A stretch of DNA of 64,000 nt from Amorphophallus konjac (GCA_022559845.1 CM040118.1:445840053-445904052); one strand, 5' to 3'; shown: positions 32,575-43,662, counted from the first letter of the stretch. Made by a program: numbers and translations. Notes: a model not told the origin generated them from the sequence alone.

Positions 32575-35500
32575 TGTTGACACTCAAAATATGCTCGATG
32601 GCGACCAAACCTAAATGACAGAAATGATGTGGCCCGCTGAAGCAAAGAAGCCGAAGGACACCAATGCACCGAAGCCTTCTCACGCTGTCAGAGCCTCAGG
32701 TCACCTGGTATGAACACCAGGGACTCCACCTCGGGAGAATTGAGAAGAATCCATAACAAACCGGCAGTGCCGACAAGCCTGCCCAATGAACCGGTATCGA
32801 CTCGGTCGTGCCGCACGAGCAACATCCATTGTCCGACCAAGGACAAGGGCGTACTTGGTGGCTCGCCACCTGAAAGAAAGTTCTCCCGAGGTGATAAAGC
32901 ACCCTTGGCCCTTTCAGAACCAGGGAATTGAAGGCTCCGTCGGCAGAAGTCCCGGATGACCCGGCACGGCTGCGGCTTCTCAACAAACTAGGCCCATTAA
33001 TGACCGAATGATCGCCCAGTCGAGGCGGAAGCACTCCGGGCAGTATCCCACTCGCCGAGAAAGCTGCCAATGCAAGTCAAGTCGAGCTTGCAGCACAAAA
33101 CACTGTGCCGAAGGCCACGTCAGCGGAAAGCCCACGTGTCCGAGCCGAAGATGCACGAGGTTTCGAAAACAGCCGTTCAGTTGCCTGAAAGCGTTGTCAA
33201 TGCTTCACGCCATGGTTTCGTAAGACCAGGGCAAGATGAAGGATTATAGTGACTCCCCGAGCCAGTCCGGGGCCCGCTGTCAGACTCATACCGAGCACAC
33301 ACGATGGAACGGCTTAAATCTGGCGCGCCCTTTAATCCGGCGTGCCCTCTTCTCGGCGCCCTCTTCCCGACGCGCAAAGGGCAACCTTTTACCCGATGCG
33401 CTACTCCCACATCAGGTGAAGCCATGGTCGAGGGCTTTGTTATATATATGTCCCTTGCATCGAATGCAAAGGGAGATAGAGAGGAGATGAGCCAGAAATA
33501 TAGAGAGCCATATAGAAAGAGAGAAGAGAAGCTTGGAGAGGAAGAAAGGGTGAGCGAAGAGCCCGTTTCGTTTTCGATACTCTATTTCCCTGCTGCAGGC
33601 TGAAGTGGGTTGGCGAAAGGCGTCTGGGTTTCTTATTCTGTCTTTCTTCCCCCCTTCTACTAGGATAGCTCCGCGGAGCGATGTAATGAAATGGGCGATG
33701 ATATGAGCCCCTAGGTTTTCTTCTAGCCGATGTTCTCTACTTCTCTCTGTTTTCTTTTCTTTCCCAAACCAGGGGTCGATTTTGTGTGACAACGTCGAGC
33801 CGCAGTTGTATTTGATCTTCTATGTGATGCCTTCCCTTTGGGTTTGAATGAATGTGTAGATGCATACTTGAATTATCTTTATTATCCTATTGCAATCCCT
33901 TCCCTTATACTCTGTGTGTGATCTTCTGATTTTCCAACGCCGAATACGCCCTAGTGTTTCTCTGGGCAATATCAACATCATCACCCCTCTCCTCGGGGCT
34001 CGCTTTCCAGTGATATGCATGTATCATGCTCCTATCGTCTTGGTGGAGGGTTCAATTACGAGAGGAATATACGTCTATGCCTCTCTGGTTGAACCCCGGG
34101 ACCAACCCTTTCTTACTCCTTCTGTCCCTAGTCGTGGGCTGAGGAGGATGGAATGTCCCTACAATCCGGACGCGTGGTTCCCTCAAATCATCATATTCCC
34201 TATACCCTGCACATCAACTGTATGAAGGGTTGCCTTCTCCAGTCGATTCATCTTAGTTTATGATTTTCGAAGGCTAACCTGCTAATCTGCTAACCAATTA
34301 ACCAACTAACCAGCTAACGCCATTAGCCCTACATACTCATATTCATATGACTTTCCGTGGTCAGTTTATCTTTCGAATGCATTCTGCATATATCTCATGT
34401 ACTCCTGCTTTCCTCGATGAGTTTGGTGGCCGGGGAGAGGGGACATTCCCCATTAACGTTTTCAATCACCTTCGGACCATAGGGTCATGTCCCTTGATGA
34501 TATGTACCCTATGAACTACCAGGTGAACATCAACAGGGTTCTTAACCCGATATTAAATCCACATTCCCTCGGGAATGGTGGTGGCTGTGGGAAGTATACC
34601 TCTCGTAGGCTAGCCCTCGAGGTATCCTCCCATCTCGGCCGTCCCTTAATGATGTTTTTGACTCATGGAGTGTAGATGCCCCTCGTAGGCTAGCCCTCGA
34701 GGTTTTCCCTCTGTTGAAGTCTGCCGGTCATCGTTTGGCATTCCCGGCTTTAAGGAGCGTACCCCAGATACTGTGGGACTGTCTCCACTTCGCCCCCGCA
34801 ACCCCCTGAGCATGGGGAGGTGCTGCCCAAATTTTGACTGAATACTTAGTCTGAATTGGATGAATTTTCAGCTATAAGTCTACTTTAGACTATGCTTGAG
34901 TAGGAACCTCGCATAAGTCTAGACTTTTTATGTTTGCAGGGCGCTTGGGACATAAATAAACCCTCTAATTTTTTCAATGAAGACCAAAGTTCTAAGAAAT
35001 TTGTCAGGCATTTCATTAAAGCCCAAACTAGCCAAGTCTGCCCTAATCCGGTGCGCCCCTAAACCGGCGCGCCAATTTTCGGCGTGACCCCCCCCCCGCG
35101 CCGCTTTAGCCTCACACTCATAACCCAACTCAACCTTCTTGGCCTCCACCCGGCGCGCCCCGGGCGCGCCGTTTTAACCTCAAATCAGCCCCCCGCCGTT
35201 TTAGGCCATCTCACCTATGCACCGACTCCAAATGTGCATCAATCTTCCACCTTGCATCGACCCCTGCATTGCACAGACCTTGGCTCGCGCCTGTGCCTGC
35301 CTTGCATAGACCTCAGACTTCCACCTTGCACCGACCCCCATGTTTGCACCGACCTCATCTTTGCATCGACCTGCCGCATGCATCAGCCTTTGCCCAAAAC
35401 CTGCACTGACCCCAGTCTATGTCTGCGCCGACTCCTCTTCCTCTCCACTCTGCACTGACCTTCATCTTGCACCGACCCTAACCAATCCCCTTCATCAACC

Positions 35501-36307
35501 TTGCACCGACCCAGCCATCCCCCTGTACTCCTTTGCACCGACCTAGCCACCACCTTGTGCACATTCATGCACCAACCTCATGCATGCATTGACCTTCAAA
35601 CCCTGCACCGACCTCATCCATTCGTGCATCAACCCCATACTAGCATCGACCCTGGGCAGTGCATGAAGTGCATTGACGTTAACCTCCATTCAAGAAGGGC
35701 AGTGACTTAATGCATGAAATAAAATAATGCTTTGATCAAAAATAAGAAGGATGCATTGACTTTATGTGTCTATTGTTGTCTTCTGATGGTTAATGTTAAA
35801 ACTCCAACTGATTTAATAAATCTAGTCAAATAAATGAATAAAAAGAGTTTCAATGTCTTCAATTATGCTGAGCATCCATCTTGAAATCATGAACGTGCAT
35901 TTGCATTAGCATGCATTGCTATCTAAATGAGCACGACTGAACCTTTAGTTACATGAGTTAACTAATTAATGAATTCGTTGAATTTTGCATGAATGGTCAA
36001 CCAAATGACCTTATTCCACAGCATCCATTAGTGCATTTAGTTAGTATTCTCTATGCCTTCGTATCATCCCTCGAGGCATCCTCTCTTGGAAATTAATTAA
36101 GGCTTGTCCTCTTTCTTAGAGAACGTAATTAACGTCATAACCTTTATGGTATGACGGACTCCAGGTCCCGACACGAACCTCATAATCGACTGACCAAGTC
36201 AGATCGAGTGCATAATAAACTTGTCACTCAGTGACTGGCACGCCAATACGCATGATAACTAATGAACGACCCAGTTCGGAAAGGAAAGAGAAAATTAGTC
36301 CCCCACA
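32575..36307 (+). mobile_element. 3' LTR of element T, full length (3,733 bp)
   Basis: It starts TGTTGACACTC right after the polypurine tract. The right end is fixed by element A: the codons that follow A's DHDV resume directly after GGATG at 36308-36312. That puts the LTR end at ...CCCCACA (36307). The last ~540 bp (35770-36307) have no counterpart in the 5' LTR. U3 is about 870 bp before the TATA box, and the rest is a very long R/U5 with the TGCACCGACC block. LTRs over 3 kb are usual in Tat elements. Confidence 0.85.
33441..33449 (+). promoter_or_regulatory. TATA box (TATATATAT) of the element T LTR
   Basis: TTTGTTATATATATGTCCC lies 866 bp into the 3' LTR, followed about 30 bp later by AAGGGAGATAGAGAG, a plausible start region. 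The 5' copy has GATATATAT at the same place. Confidence 0.65.
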
Positions 36308-36312
36308 GGATG

Positions 36313-36790
36313 CCACCCTTCAAAGTCAGTCGAACACATGCACATTTGACCACGAGGGTCATAGGGTCACCCTCCACCCCACCCAGTCGAAGGATCCTTC
36401 TGTCCGAGGACCATCCGGCCCCAGCACTTCGGCCCCTCCTAGTCAGGGGACGGTTGGTCCTTCCACCTCATCCTCGGCGCGGGCTACTACCGCTTCGACT
36501 GCTCCTAGCACAGGAGGCCTCCCACCCCGGAGGTTAATGATGATTAGCCCGCGAGAGATGGAGCAAGAGGTGACCGGAGGTAGCCCTATCCTTGCCGTTG
36601 TTGTCCGAGGAGTGGAGGATGTCTCTCCTGGGTCTGATGATGTGCACCCCCCAGAGATAGCTGCGATCCTACGGGAGTTTTTTGATGTCTTCCCGTAAGA
36701 CCTCCCTGAAGGCCTTCCGCCTATGAGGGATATCCAACACGAGATCGACCTTGTCCCGGGTTCATCCTTGCCTAACCTTCCCCCTACAGG
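36313..36790 (+). pseudogene. Element A protease tail and protease-RT linker
   Basis: The first residues ATLQSQSNTCTFDHEG-HRVTLHP complete A's protease domain, whose first part ends at 14253. Then follow a Ser/Pro/Thr-rich linker and EIAAILREFFDVFP, a TAA stop, [23 protein letters not shown], the entry to reverse transcriptase. The TAA fits a CAA or GAA codon, and a frameshift lies near 36785. The segment shows that T split a single polyprotein gene. Confidence 0.85.
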
Positions 36791-37590
36791 ATGAGTCCCA
36801 CGGACCATGTCGAACTTCAAAGGCAGGTCGAGGAGTTGATGAGTCGGGGGTCTCTCAGGGACAGCAAGAGCCCTTGCACTGTTCCCGCATTATTGGCCCC
36901 GAAGAAGGATGGTACATGGACGATGTGCGTTGATAGCCGTGCGATCGACAAGATCACGATGAAGTATCGTTTTCCCATTCCCCGGTTGGATGACTTGCTA
37001 GATATGATGTCGGGAGCCACTATCTTTTCAAAGATAGATCTTCGTAGTGGTTATCACCAGGTGCGGATCAGGCCTGGGGATGAATGGAAGATGGCATTCA
37101 AGACCAAGGATGGTCTTTATGAGTGGTTGGTTATGCCCTTCGGGCTTTTCAACGCCCCTAGTACCTTCATGCGGTTGATGACCTAGGTTTTATGCCCTAT
37201 GATAGGGGTCTTCTTGGTTATCTACTTTGATGACATTCTTATCTACAGCCGCACTAGGGAGGACCATTTAGACCACCTTAAGCAGGTCTGTGTCGTTTTG
37301 AGGCGAGAGAGCTTATTCGCCAACCCGAAGAAGTGTGCCTTCATGACTGATCAGATTACCTTCCTCGGGTTCATTGTGTCTAGGGATGGAGTCTCCGCTG
37401 ATCCGGAGAAGATTAGGGCCATCAGGGAGTGGCCCGAGCCCCGCACACTCCACGATGTCCGGAGCTTCCATGGCTTAGCGACATTCTATAGCTGCTTCAT
37501 TCGTGACTTCAGTTCCATCACCACCCCGATCACTGATTGCATAAAGAAGGGGGCATTCGTATGGACTAAGGATGCAACCATAGCCTTTCA
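36791..37590 (+). pseudogene. RT: Element A reverse transcriptase
   Basis: In order: [58 protein letters not shown] (motif A Asp, about 37030), [19 protein letters not shown], a TAG at 37184-37186 (usually Gln), then [13 protein letters not shown] (Y/F-x-D-D box, about 37215-37250), [21 protein letters not shown] and [19 protein letters not shown]. These are the standard chromovirus motifs. Length and order are normal; one stop and one frameshift at the start inactivate it. Confidence 0.95.
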
Positions 37591-38010
37591 GGACATCAAG
37601 GAGCCTATGACCCAGGCACCTATCCTTGCATTACAAGATTTTTCTAAGGTGTTTGAGGTCACATGTGACGCTTCTGGAGTGGGTATTGGTGGAGTGTTGA
37701 GTCAGGAGTCTCACCCCATTGCCTTCTTTAGCGAGAAGCTTAATGATGCCAAACTGCGTTACTCCACATATGATAAAGAATTTTACGCAGTCGTCCAGGC
37801 ATTGAGGTATTGAAGGTACTATCTTTTGCACCAGGAGTTTGTCCTCTTTTCTGATCATGAGGCCTTACGATTCCTCTATACCCAGAAGATGCTAAACGCT
37901 CGCCACAGTCGTTGGGTGGAGTATCTCCAGGAGTACACCTTTCTGCTCAAGCACAAGGCAGGGGCGGAGAACAAGGTAGCCAATGCGCTAAGTTGGCGGA
38001 TGATGATGTT
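37591..38010 (+). pseudogene. RH: Element A RNase H
   Basis: [18 protein letters not shown] (catalytic Asp), [31 protein letters not shown] (Glu), a TGA at 37813 where Trp is usual (ALRYWRYYL), FSDHEALRFLYTQK (Asp) and LKHKAGAENKVANALS. In this last motif the family has N-x-V-A-D-A-L-S; here the catalytic Asp is Asn, a G to A change. The domain lies directly behind reverse transcriptase, as in all Gypsy elements. Confidence 0.9.
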
Positions 38011-38039
38011 GACCACAATGAGTGTAGAGGTGGTAGGCT

Positions 38040-39074
38040 TAGAGAGGCTAAAGGATGCTTATGTTGATTGTCCAGATTTTGGTCCGATCTATGCAGCCCT
38101 TCAGGCCGGTCCCTCGCGTGATTACAGCAAGTTTATGCTTCAGGAGGGTCACCTATTCCGGGGTGACAAATTGTGCATTCCACAGACTTCTGTTCGTGAC
38201 TTTCTCACGTGGGAGATGCACGCGGGAGGTCTTGCTGGCCACTTCGGCCGGAACAAGACCATAGAGGCGGTTGAGCATAGATTCTATTGGCCTAGCTTGA
38301 AGAGGGATGTCGCTTGCATCGTGGTCCAGTGCCGCACTTGTGCTATGGCCAAGCAAAGAAAGTGGAATACCGGCTTTTATACTCCCCTCCCCGTCCTAGA
38401 TAGTCCATGGCAGGACATTAGCATGGACTTTGTGTTGGGATTGCTCCGCACCCTCCGAAAACACGACTCTATCTTTGTGGTTGTAGACAGGTTCTTAAAG
38501 ATGGCATTATTCATTCCATGCTCCAAAACTTCGGATGCCTCTAGAGTTACCCGTCTATTCTTTTCACACTGTGTCTCCAGGTTCAGACTCCCACGCACTA
38601 TAGTGTCTGATAGGGATGTGCGCTTCACTAGCTATTTTTGGAAAACCCTATGACACATGATGGGCACCCAATTGAAATTCTCCACTGCATATCACCCCTA
38701 GACTGATGGTCAGACTGAGGTTGTCAATAGGAGTTTGGGGAATCTTTTTAGGTGTCTGGTCCGAGATCGAGTCAGGGATTGGGATTTGGTCTTACCCTTA
38801 GCAGAGTTTTTCTACAACGATTCGGTCAATAGGTCTATAGGCATGAGCCCCTTTGAGATTGTCACTGGCCGTAGACCTAGAAAGCCCATAGACCTAGTTC
38901 TGTCTCCCATCCAGTCCCATGTGTCTGAGTCAGTCGAGTCGTTTGCCGATCATATTAGGCAGTTGCATGAGCATGTGCGTCGTCACATTGAGTCCAGCAA
39001 CTCATGATACAAAGAATTGGCTGATGCCCACAGGCACCACCGTGAGTTTCAGGAGGGCGATTATGTCATGATCA
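38040..39074 (+). pseudogene. INT: Element A integrase, zinc finger and catalytic core, cut by element B
   Basis: The HHCC zinc finger is intact in sequence: EMHAGGLAGHFGRNKT and CIVVQCRTCAMAK. The core has ISMDFVLGLLR (first Asp), TIVSDRDVRFTS (second Asp), a TGA after KTL (Trp codon), YHP-TDGQTEVVNRS with a TAG for Gln (Glu kept), and FYNDSVNRSIGMSPFEIVTGRRPR. Further stops lie near 38700 and 39005. The reading enters FQEGDYVMI and stops at the insertion of B (39074); the next residues RVRPERF are at 45625. It would join element DNA to the chromosome. Confidence 0.95.
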
Positions 39075-41267
39075 TGATGGAAATCAACACCGGGCACTAA
39101 CATTTTATTTTTACATTTGTATCCTTTTGTTTCCATTTATATCATTGGGCCAATTGGGTTTACAATTGTATGGCAATTATAAGCCAATATGTTAGTCCTT
39201 AGGAATCTTTGGGTTTTTAGGTAAAAGGCCAGTAGGTCTAGCAGGGTCCCCCACCCTCTTTTCCATTGATCCACCTAGGATTATGGGCCCTATGGGCTGG
39301 TCCATGGTCCAAGATTGGACTTGGACCAAGGAGACAAGGAAGGAAGAAAATTCAAAATTCTCCCCCTTTTTTTTCAAAGGGGCGCCCCCCCTTTAATGTT
39401 TTTTATTCATTGTTGTATTTTTTTATTTTGGTCATTTGACCACATGGGAGATTAATATCTTATCCCCCATTTTCCCCTCCCTAACACTAGATCTAGGGAT
39501 AGTTTAGGTCTTTTATCAATTTCTACATAAGCTTTGTATTTTCACATTTCATAGAATTAATGAGAAGAAAAATCAAGAATTGTTCTTGGAGCCTAAGGGC
39601 GCCCCTCTCTCCCTCTCCCCTTGCAGCTGTGAAGGTTGCCCTAATTTATGGTGTGAAGTTATATTCTGGGAGTGATTCCCACCTCTACCACCTCCGTTGG
39701 ATGCGACTTCCAGCCACCGCCGTCGCCGCCTCCGTTCGTGCCATCGTCGAGCCGCCACAACCATCTCTTTATCCTACTGTCCAGGATTCCGAGATCCAGG
39801 ACAGAAGATGAAAGAAAATGTTGTCCTCCCAATCCATGAGTCTGATGATATTCAAATTTTGAGAGATCATCCCCCTCCTTGTTAGCCATTCCCATTTTAA
39901 ATTTCGTGTCAATCTGCCACCGTTCGATATTTTTCCAATATTTTAGTTCCACCCCTGACAATCTGCCAATCAGCAGATCTGCGGGATAGTGTCTTGTTCT
40001 TCTATTTTTTCCGCCCCCTTAGTCACCTCCAAAAATTCCCAAAAAATTCATACGTGATCCTCGCATCCCCCCCTTCCACCCATAATTTTCTAAGGGCCAC
40101 TTTGGTAACGGGTTGGGTTAAGGCGGGTGGCCCAACCCACCCTTAACCCAATCCGTTACTAAAGTGGCCCTAATCCGGATGGAGTAACTCATTCCACCTA
40201 TTTAAGTGGAATGAGTTAATCCACTTTAACCCTATCTGACCCGGGTTAAGGAAAAAAGTATCAAACAGAGAATAAATCACCCGACCCCAGCTAACCCACC
40301 CTAACCCACCTTAACACATTATCAAAGTGGCCCTAAGAGTCTAGATCTACCATTCCCTGTCGGTCAAAATTCATTTTAAGGCCGATCATGTTCTGTCCTG
40401 ACTGTTTGTAATCCGAGCCAGTAGAAATACTTGGGGAACAGTGGTTTTCATTTTCAATCTATTTATTGGATGGACGTGAAAATAATATATGTTGTAGCCC
40501 TTCGAGTCTAGTTTCTAACGGTACTAAATTCGCCTCGATCCGACACCGGATCTGGGCGCAACAATTGTTTTCGTGGAGGCGTACAATTCTGTCCCGAGAA
40601 CAGGCCAGCAAGGTAGTCCGCCGGTTAATCCCGGTAAAATTCTCTGGCTCACATTCGGTGACCGCCGTGCCGGAGGTCGACCAGCAACCCCTCAGCAGCA
40701 CCCCAACCGTCCTCCACAGCAAGGAGACGCCCGGGCACAGCCGTCCCAGCAGCCAAACCCGCCTACTATCGCGCGTGCCCCGCAAAACCAAGCCGGACCA
40801 ACAGCCCGTCTCCGGCTCGAGAGCCTTCCGATTTGCTGCCCGTCAACCCGAGTTCGTTACTCCCGGGTCACCATTGTAGCCCTTTATCTCCCTGTGTGGA
40901 GTGGGCAATAAAAATTCACTGCTGTAATTATTTATTTACTGTACATCGGGAGTACGAGTTTCGACTGGGGTTGTCTTCCCCACGCCTGGAGCGTGGAGGT
41001 ACGTTTTCGCTCCTTCGTTGATGCATTTGCTTATCTCGTATATTTTGAATTCCGTTGCATGAGCGATTATTAGGATATTAGCTTGTTCAAATTTCATCGC
41101 CGCTGCGAGCGAGTGAGTGGAACCCGTCTCGTGACTCGATCTGAGCACGCGGAAAAGCCGATACCCGAGACTCATTGACGGTTCCTCAACCGCGCACATC
41201 CGCGCGCTTCCCTTGCTTAGGGACGTCTGCGAGCTAGAGTCCCAGGTTCGCGTCCCGTCCCGCATCA
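39075..41267 (+). mobile_element. 5' LTR of element B (carries a MITE)
   Basis: It starts TGATGGAAATCAACACCGGGC and ends CCCGCATCA. It matches 43675-45619 closely except for the 240-bp MITE at 40094-40333. It carries GGGGCGCCCC at 39379-39388; the TATA box of the 3' copy (TATATAAG) reads TACATAAG here (39524-39531). The close match of the two LTRs suggests a younger insertion than T or A. Confidence 0.95.
40094..40333. mobile_element. Tourist-like MITE (PIF/Harbinger type) in B's 5' LTR
   Basis: The insert is absent from the other LTR of B, which reads TTTTCTCAGAGTC at this point. It begins GGGCCACTTTGGTAA and ends TTATCAAAGTGGCCC (terminal inverted repeats) and is flanked by TAA on both sides (40091-40093, 40334-40336). 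A 3-bp TTA/TAA duplication and GGGCC-A-TTTGG ends fit PIF/Harbinger MITEs. A second inverted copy of the end lies inside (40141-40170), so 40094-40170 alone folds as a hairpin with 28 of 30 paired positions and is itself followed by TAA. It has no coding capacity. Confidence 0.9.
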
Positions 41268-41270
41268 AAT

Positions 41271-41282
41271 TGGTATCAGAGC
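41271..41282 (+). promoter_or_regulatory. Primer-binding site of element B (initiator tRNA-Met)
   Basis: TGGTATCAGAGC follows the 5' LTR end (CATCA, 41267) after three bases, the same spacing as in element A. Confidence 0.95.
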
Positions 41283-41516
41283 TAAGTCAAGTTTAGGGTA
41301 GTCGGTCATTCGGTCCAAGGTGTCGCATTGCATTCCTATATACGGTATATCAAAAGGTGTTCCCGGAATGATAGGTTACGCCTATCGGGAAGGTAGCACA
41401 CTTGCGTGAGTGCGATCTTCGGATCAAACCTCTGCCATGTACTGGATACTGGTTGAGTCTAGGTTTGTAGTTGAGTCTGCATTCCAACTTTACATTATTG
41501 TTTAGGGTCGTGTCTA

Positions 41517-42085
41517 GTGTCTTGTCACCAAGTGTCGGCATGGCCATCCTATCCCATGGATCCCCAAAAGCCCACGTCATATGAATGGTGGCGACACACC
41601 CAAGGATGGGGAACCCAGCCCCACCGCCTTCGTTGGCCTGAAGCCCCGGACTTCTATGGCTCCAAAGTCCCGAGCGACTACCTAGAGTGGGAAGCTACTA
41701 TTTACAAATACTTTGAGTGTTACATTATGTCTGATGCCATGCAAGTCGACTTTGTCACAAGGCGGCTTTTTTACGAAGCCGCCAAAATATGGAGGGACAT
41801 AGAATGCTTGAGGAAATTAGGAGGCAATGGCCTATAGAGTCATGGCATGAGATGAAGGGTGAGCTTAGAAAGGTCTACCTACCCGGCCTAGTCCAACCGA
41901 CCTCCAACCAAGTGGGTCATAGTCGGAGGCAAAGAGCCTCGTACGTAGATGAGCCTAGACCCAAGACTAGGCCAATTGAACATGAGCAAGCCCACCATGA
42001 TTCCCCTAGTCCAAACCGCACCTTAGACGAGCTCTTGCAAATGTTTATCGACCGGATAGATAGGAGGGATAGGATGTGGGCATGA
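41517..42085 (+). pseudogene. gag: Element B gag-like region
   Basis: Starting at about 41517, the translation contains PDFYGSKVPSDYLEWEATIYKYFECY and RRLFYEAAKIWRDIE, then after a frameshift near 41810 QWPIESWHEMKGELRKVYLPG. These match the order of the Gypsy Gag capsid domain (W-E-x-x-I/M-x-x-Y/F, then W-x-E-M-K-x-x-L-R-x-x-Y-L-P) and resemble element A's DWEAGMDQYFEW and LRKKYLPATYRQ. No CCHC zinc knuckle follows. The region is short compared with A's gag (about 190 against 460 codons). Whether it ever made a functional capsid is open. Confidence 0.75.
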
Positions 42086-42276
42086 CTCCTGCCTGAGCCT
42101 AAGAGGTCGTAGCCGGTAGTCTAAACCCGGTGCCAACTATGGAGTCCCCAGGTCCTCTCCCCATCATAGAGGGCATCCTCTCCCCAGCCGAGGGAGATGT
42201 TTCATGCTGAGGAGGGCCACCCCAAGGACCTCTTCCCCTCAGGGAGGACATTCCTTCCCCACCCACGAGAGCTCCA

Positions 42277-43184
42277 TTGCCACCACCCTCACTTTCCAAT
42301 CTTTATTCGGAGCCACCTCAGCCAGAGCCACCCGTGTTTCTAACGGGAAAGCTATTCATCGCCAAGTCACTACTTAGTTGGCTCAAGATAGGCTTGGTCC
42401 CTAGACCGCCTTGCTACCCATCCATGGACCCCGCACTACAACTAGTGCCCGTCAACTCATTCCACACTACTTTTCGGTCTTCTCACCATGTTGATACATT
42501 GGAAGACCTCATTAAGGGATTAGACTGGCAATTGACGTTGACGTGTATGTTGGCCCGAGACTTCGACCAACCCAATCATCGTAGCTTCACACATCCAGCC
42601 TTAGGGTCCATTACCTCCGTATGCACCGTGGGTCATGTCACCATGGAGGTTCTTTTATTCCTCCCCATGCCGACGAGCCGGATTTCATTCCACTTTTCCC
42701 GACGGAGGAACCTTATCTTCTACATATGACCGCCGTCCCACCGATCATAATGAATGAAGGTGACCATTTACACCTTCAAGTATTCCACACATGGGACCGT
42801 GTCATGAGGGAACCCGTCTCAAGGGGTCACAATTTCTTTGATCCCTTTGACCCCTTCCCTAGTGAACCCCTTGACCCACCACATCTACTCCACTTCTTCG
42901 AGGGAGTCCACTATCACACCCCTTCCCCACGGGTCGGGCCATCTACACCCATCAAGCCTATTCACTGGCGAGATATACATACATATAGGGGTGATGATAA
43001 AGGTGCATTCAACTCTCCAGGCCCACCCAAACCTCCCCAGTCCAATAGCATGTACTTGCATGCATGGTGCATTTTTAGATGTCTAGGAGTCCATGATTCT
43101 ACCGACATTTGGTTGCGTCTTGTGTATTCATTGCACACATTCGGATGTCCTGGTCCACCATTGCATATGTATGGGTCGGTCTAA
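42277..43184 (+). CDS. Element B private ORF, function unknown (decayed, two frames)
   Basis: Two overlapping plus frames, 42277-42729 and 42621-43184, together occupy the place where pol should be. Recognisable words are PQPEPPVFLTGKLFI, SMDPALQLVPV and, at the end, DIWLRLVYSLHTFGCPGPPLH. The composition is rich in Pro, His and Ser. I see no transmembrane segment, zinc finger or catalytic motif. The closing FGCPGPPLH recurs at about 5826-5850 in another element remnant, which argues that at least this end was copied as part of a family. It may be a degenerate protein gene or captured non-element DNA. Confidence 0.4.
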
Positions 43185-43319
43185 CAGTAGGTTTGTTTAG
43201 GGTCATGTGTGAGTCCGTGTTTTTCTTTATTTGTCCAGTTTGTCAAGAGTCTATACATACATGTGTCGAGCATATTAGGAGTCACAAAGTCGGTCTCATG
43301 TCAGCTCACGATGCCAGTC

Positions 43320-43660
43320 TCTTTCGAGTGTGAGGCAAGTCGGGTCTACTGCGTGCGTTGTAGACTTGCCGTAATTTGGGATCGGCTCTACCTCAATATT
43401 TCGGATCTAGTCACATATAGGGACTCTGCGGTGATTCCTAGTGAGTCATTGAGCCATCTCCTTCCTTTGAGAGTGACCCCACCCTGGAGTGTCCACCACT
43501 AGCCTGATTCCCACAGCAGCATGTGTATATCGAATATATACAGGATGAGCAGGTGACGATTACTTGGAGTGGAGGGTACTCCGTGCTACCTGATACGGTG
43601 ACAGATCCGCAGGAGCCACACGAGCAACGCACCCCTTACTCGACAGGGTCGAGTTCTTCC
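43320..43660 (+). pseudogene. Element B remnant of integrase C-terminus
   Basis: DNA from GTGAGGCAAGTCGGGTCTAC to CCACACGAGCAACGC parallels A's 45695-46080: the VVDLP segment, the GATCnGCTC…TC-ATATTTCGGATCTAGTC block (ISDLVxYRD in A), GACTCTGCGGTGAT (DPAVI) and GAGCCATCT. Frames are broken and the region that encodes the chromodomain core in A is replaced or deleted. It ends with CCTTACTCGACAGGGTCGA, also found in A just before its polypurine tract. So B derives from an A-like chromovirus by loss of most of pol. Confidence 0.75.
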
Positions 43661-43662
43661 CA

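Larger units (their letters stand above)
14254..36307 (+). mobile_element. Element T: Tat-lineage Ty3/Gypsy retrotransposon inserted in A
   Basis: A 22-kb element begins TGTTGACACTC and ends CCCCACA. It is flanked by CGATG (14249-14253) and GGATG (36308-36312), a TSD with one mismatch. Order: truncated 5' LTR, gag, protease, reverse transcriptase, RNase H, second RNase H, integrase without chromodomain, long tandem arrays, antisense ORF, polypurine tract and full 3' LTR. The second RNase H, the phrase KCAFGVSSRKFLGF, the very long LTRs and the 3' arrays identify the Tat lineage (relatives of RIRE2, Grande and Ogre). All genes carry stops and frameshifts. About 2 kb of its length is a later insertion (19273-21303). 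Confidence 0.9.
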
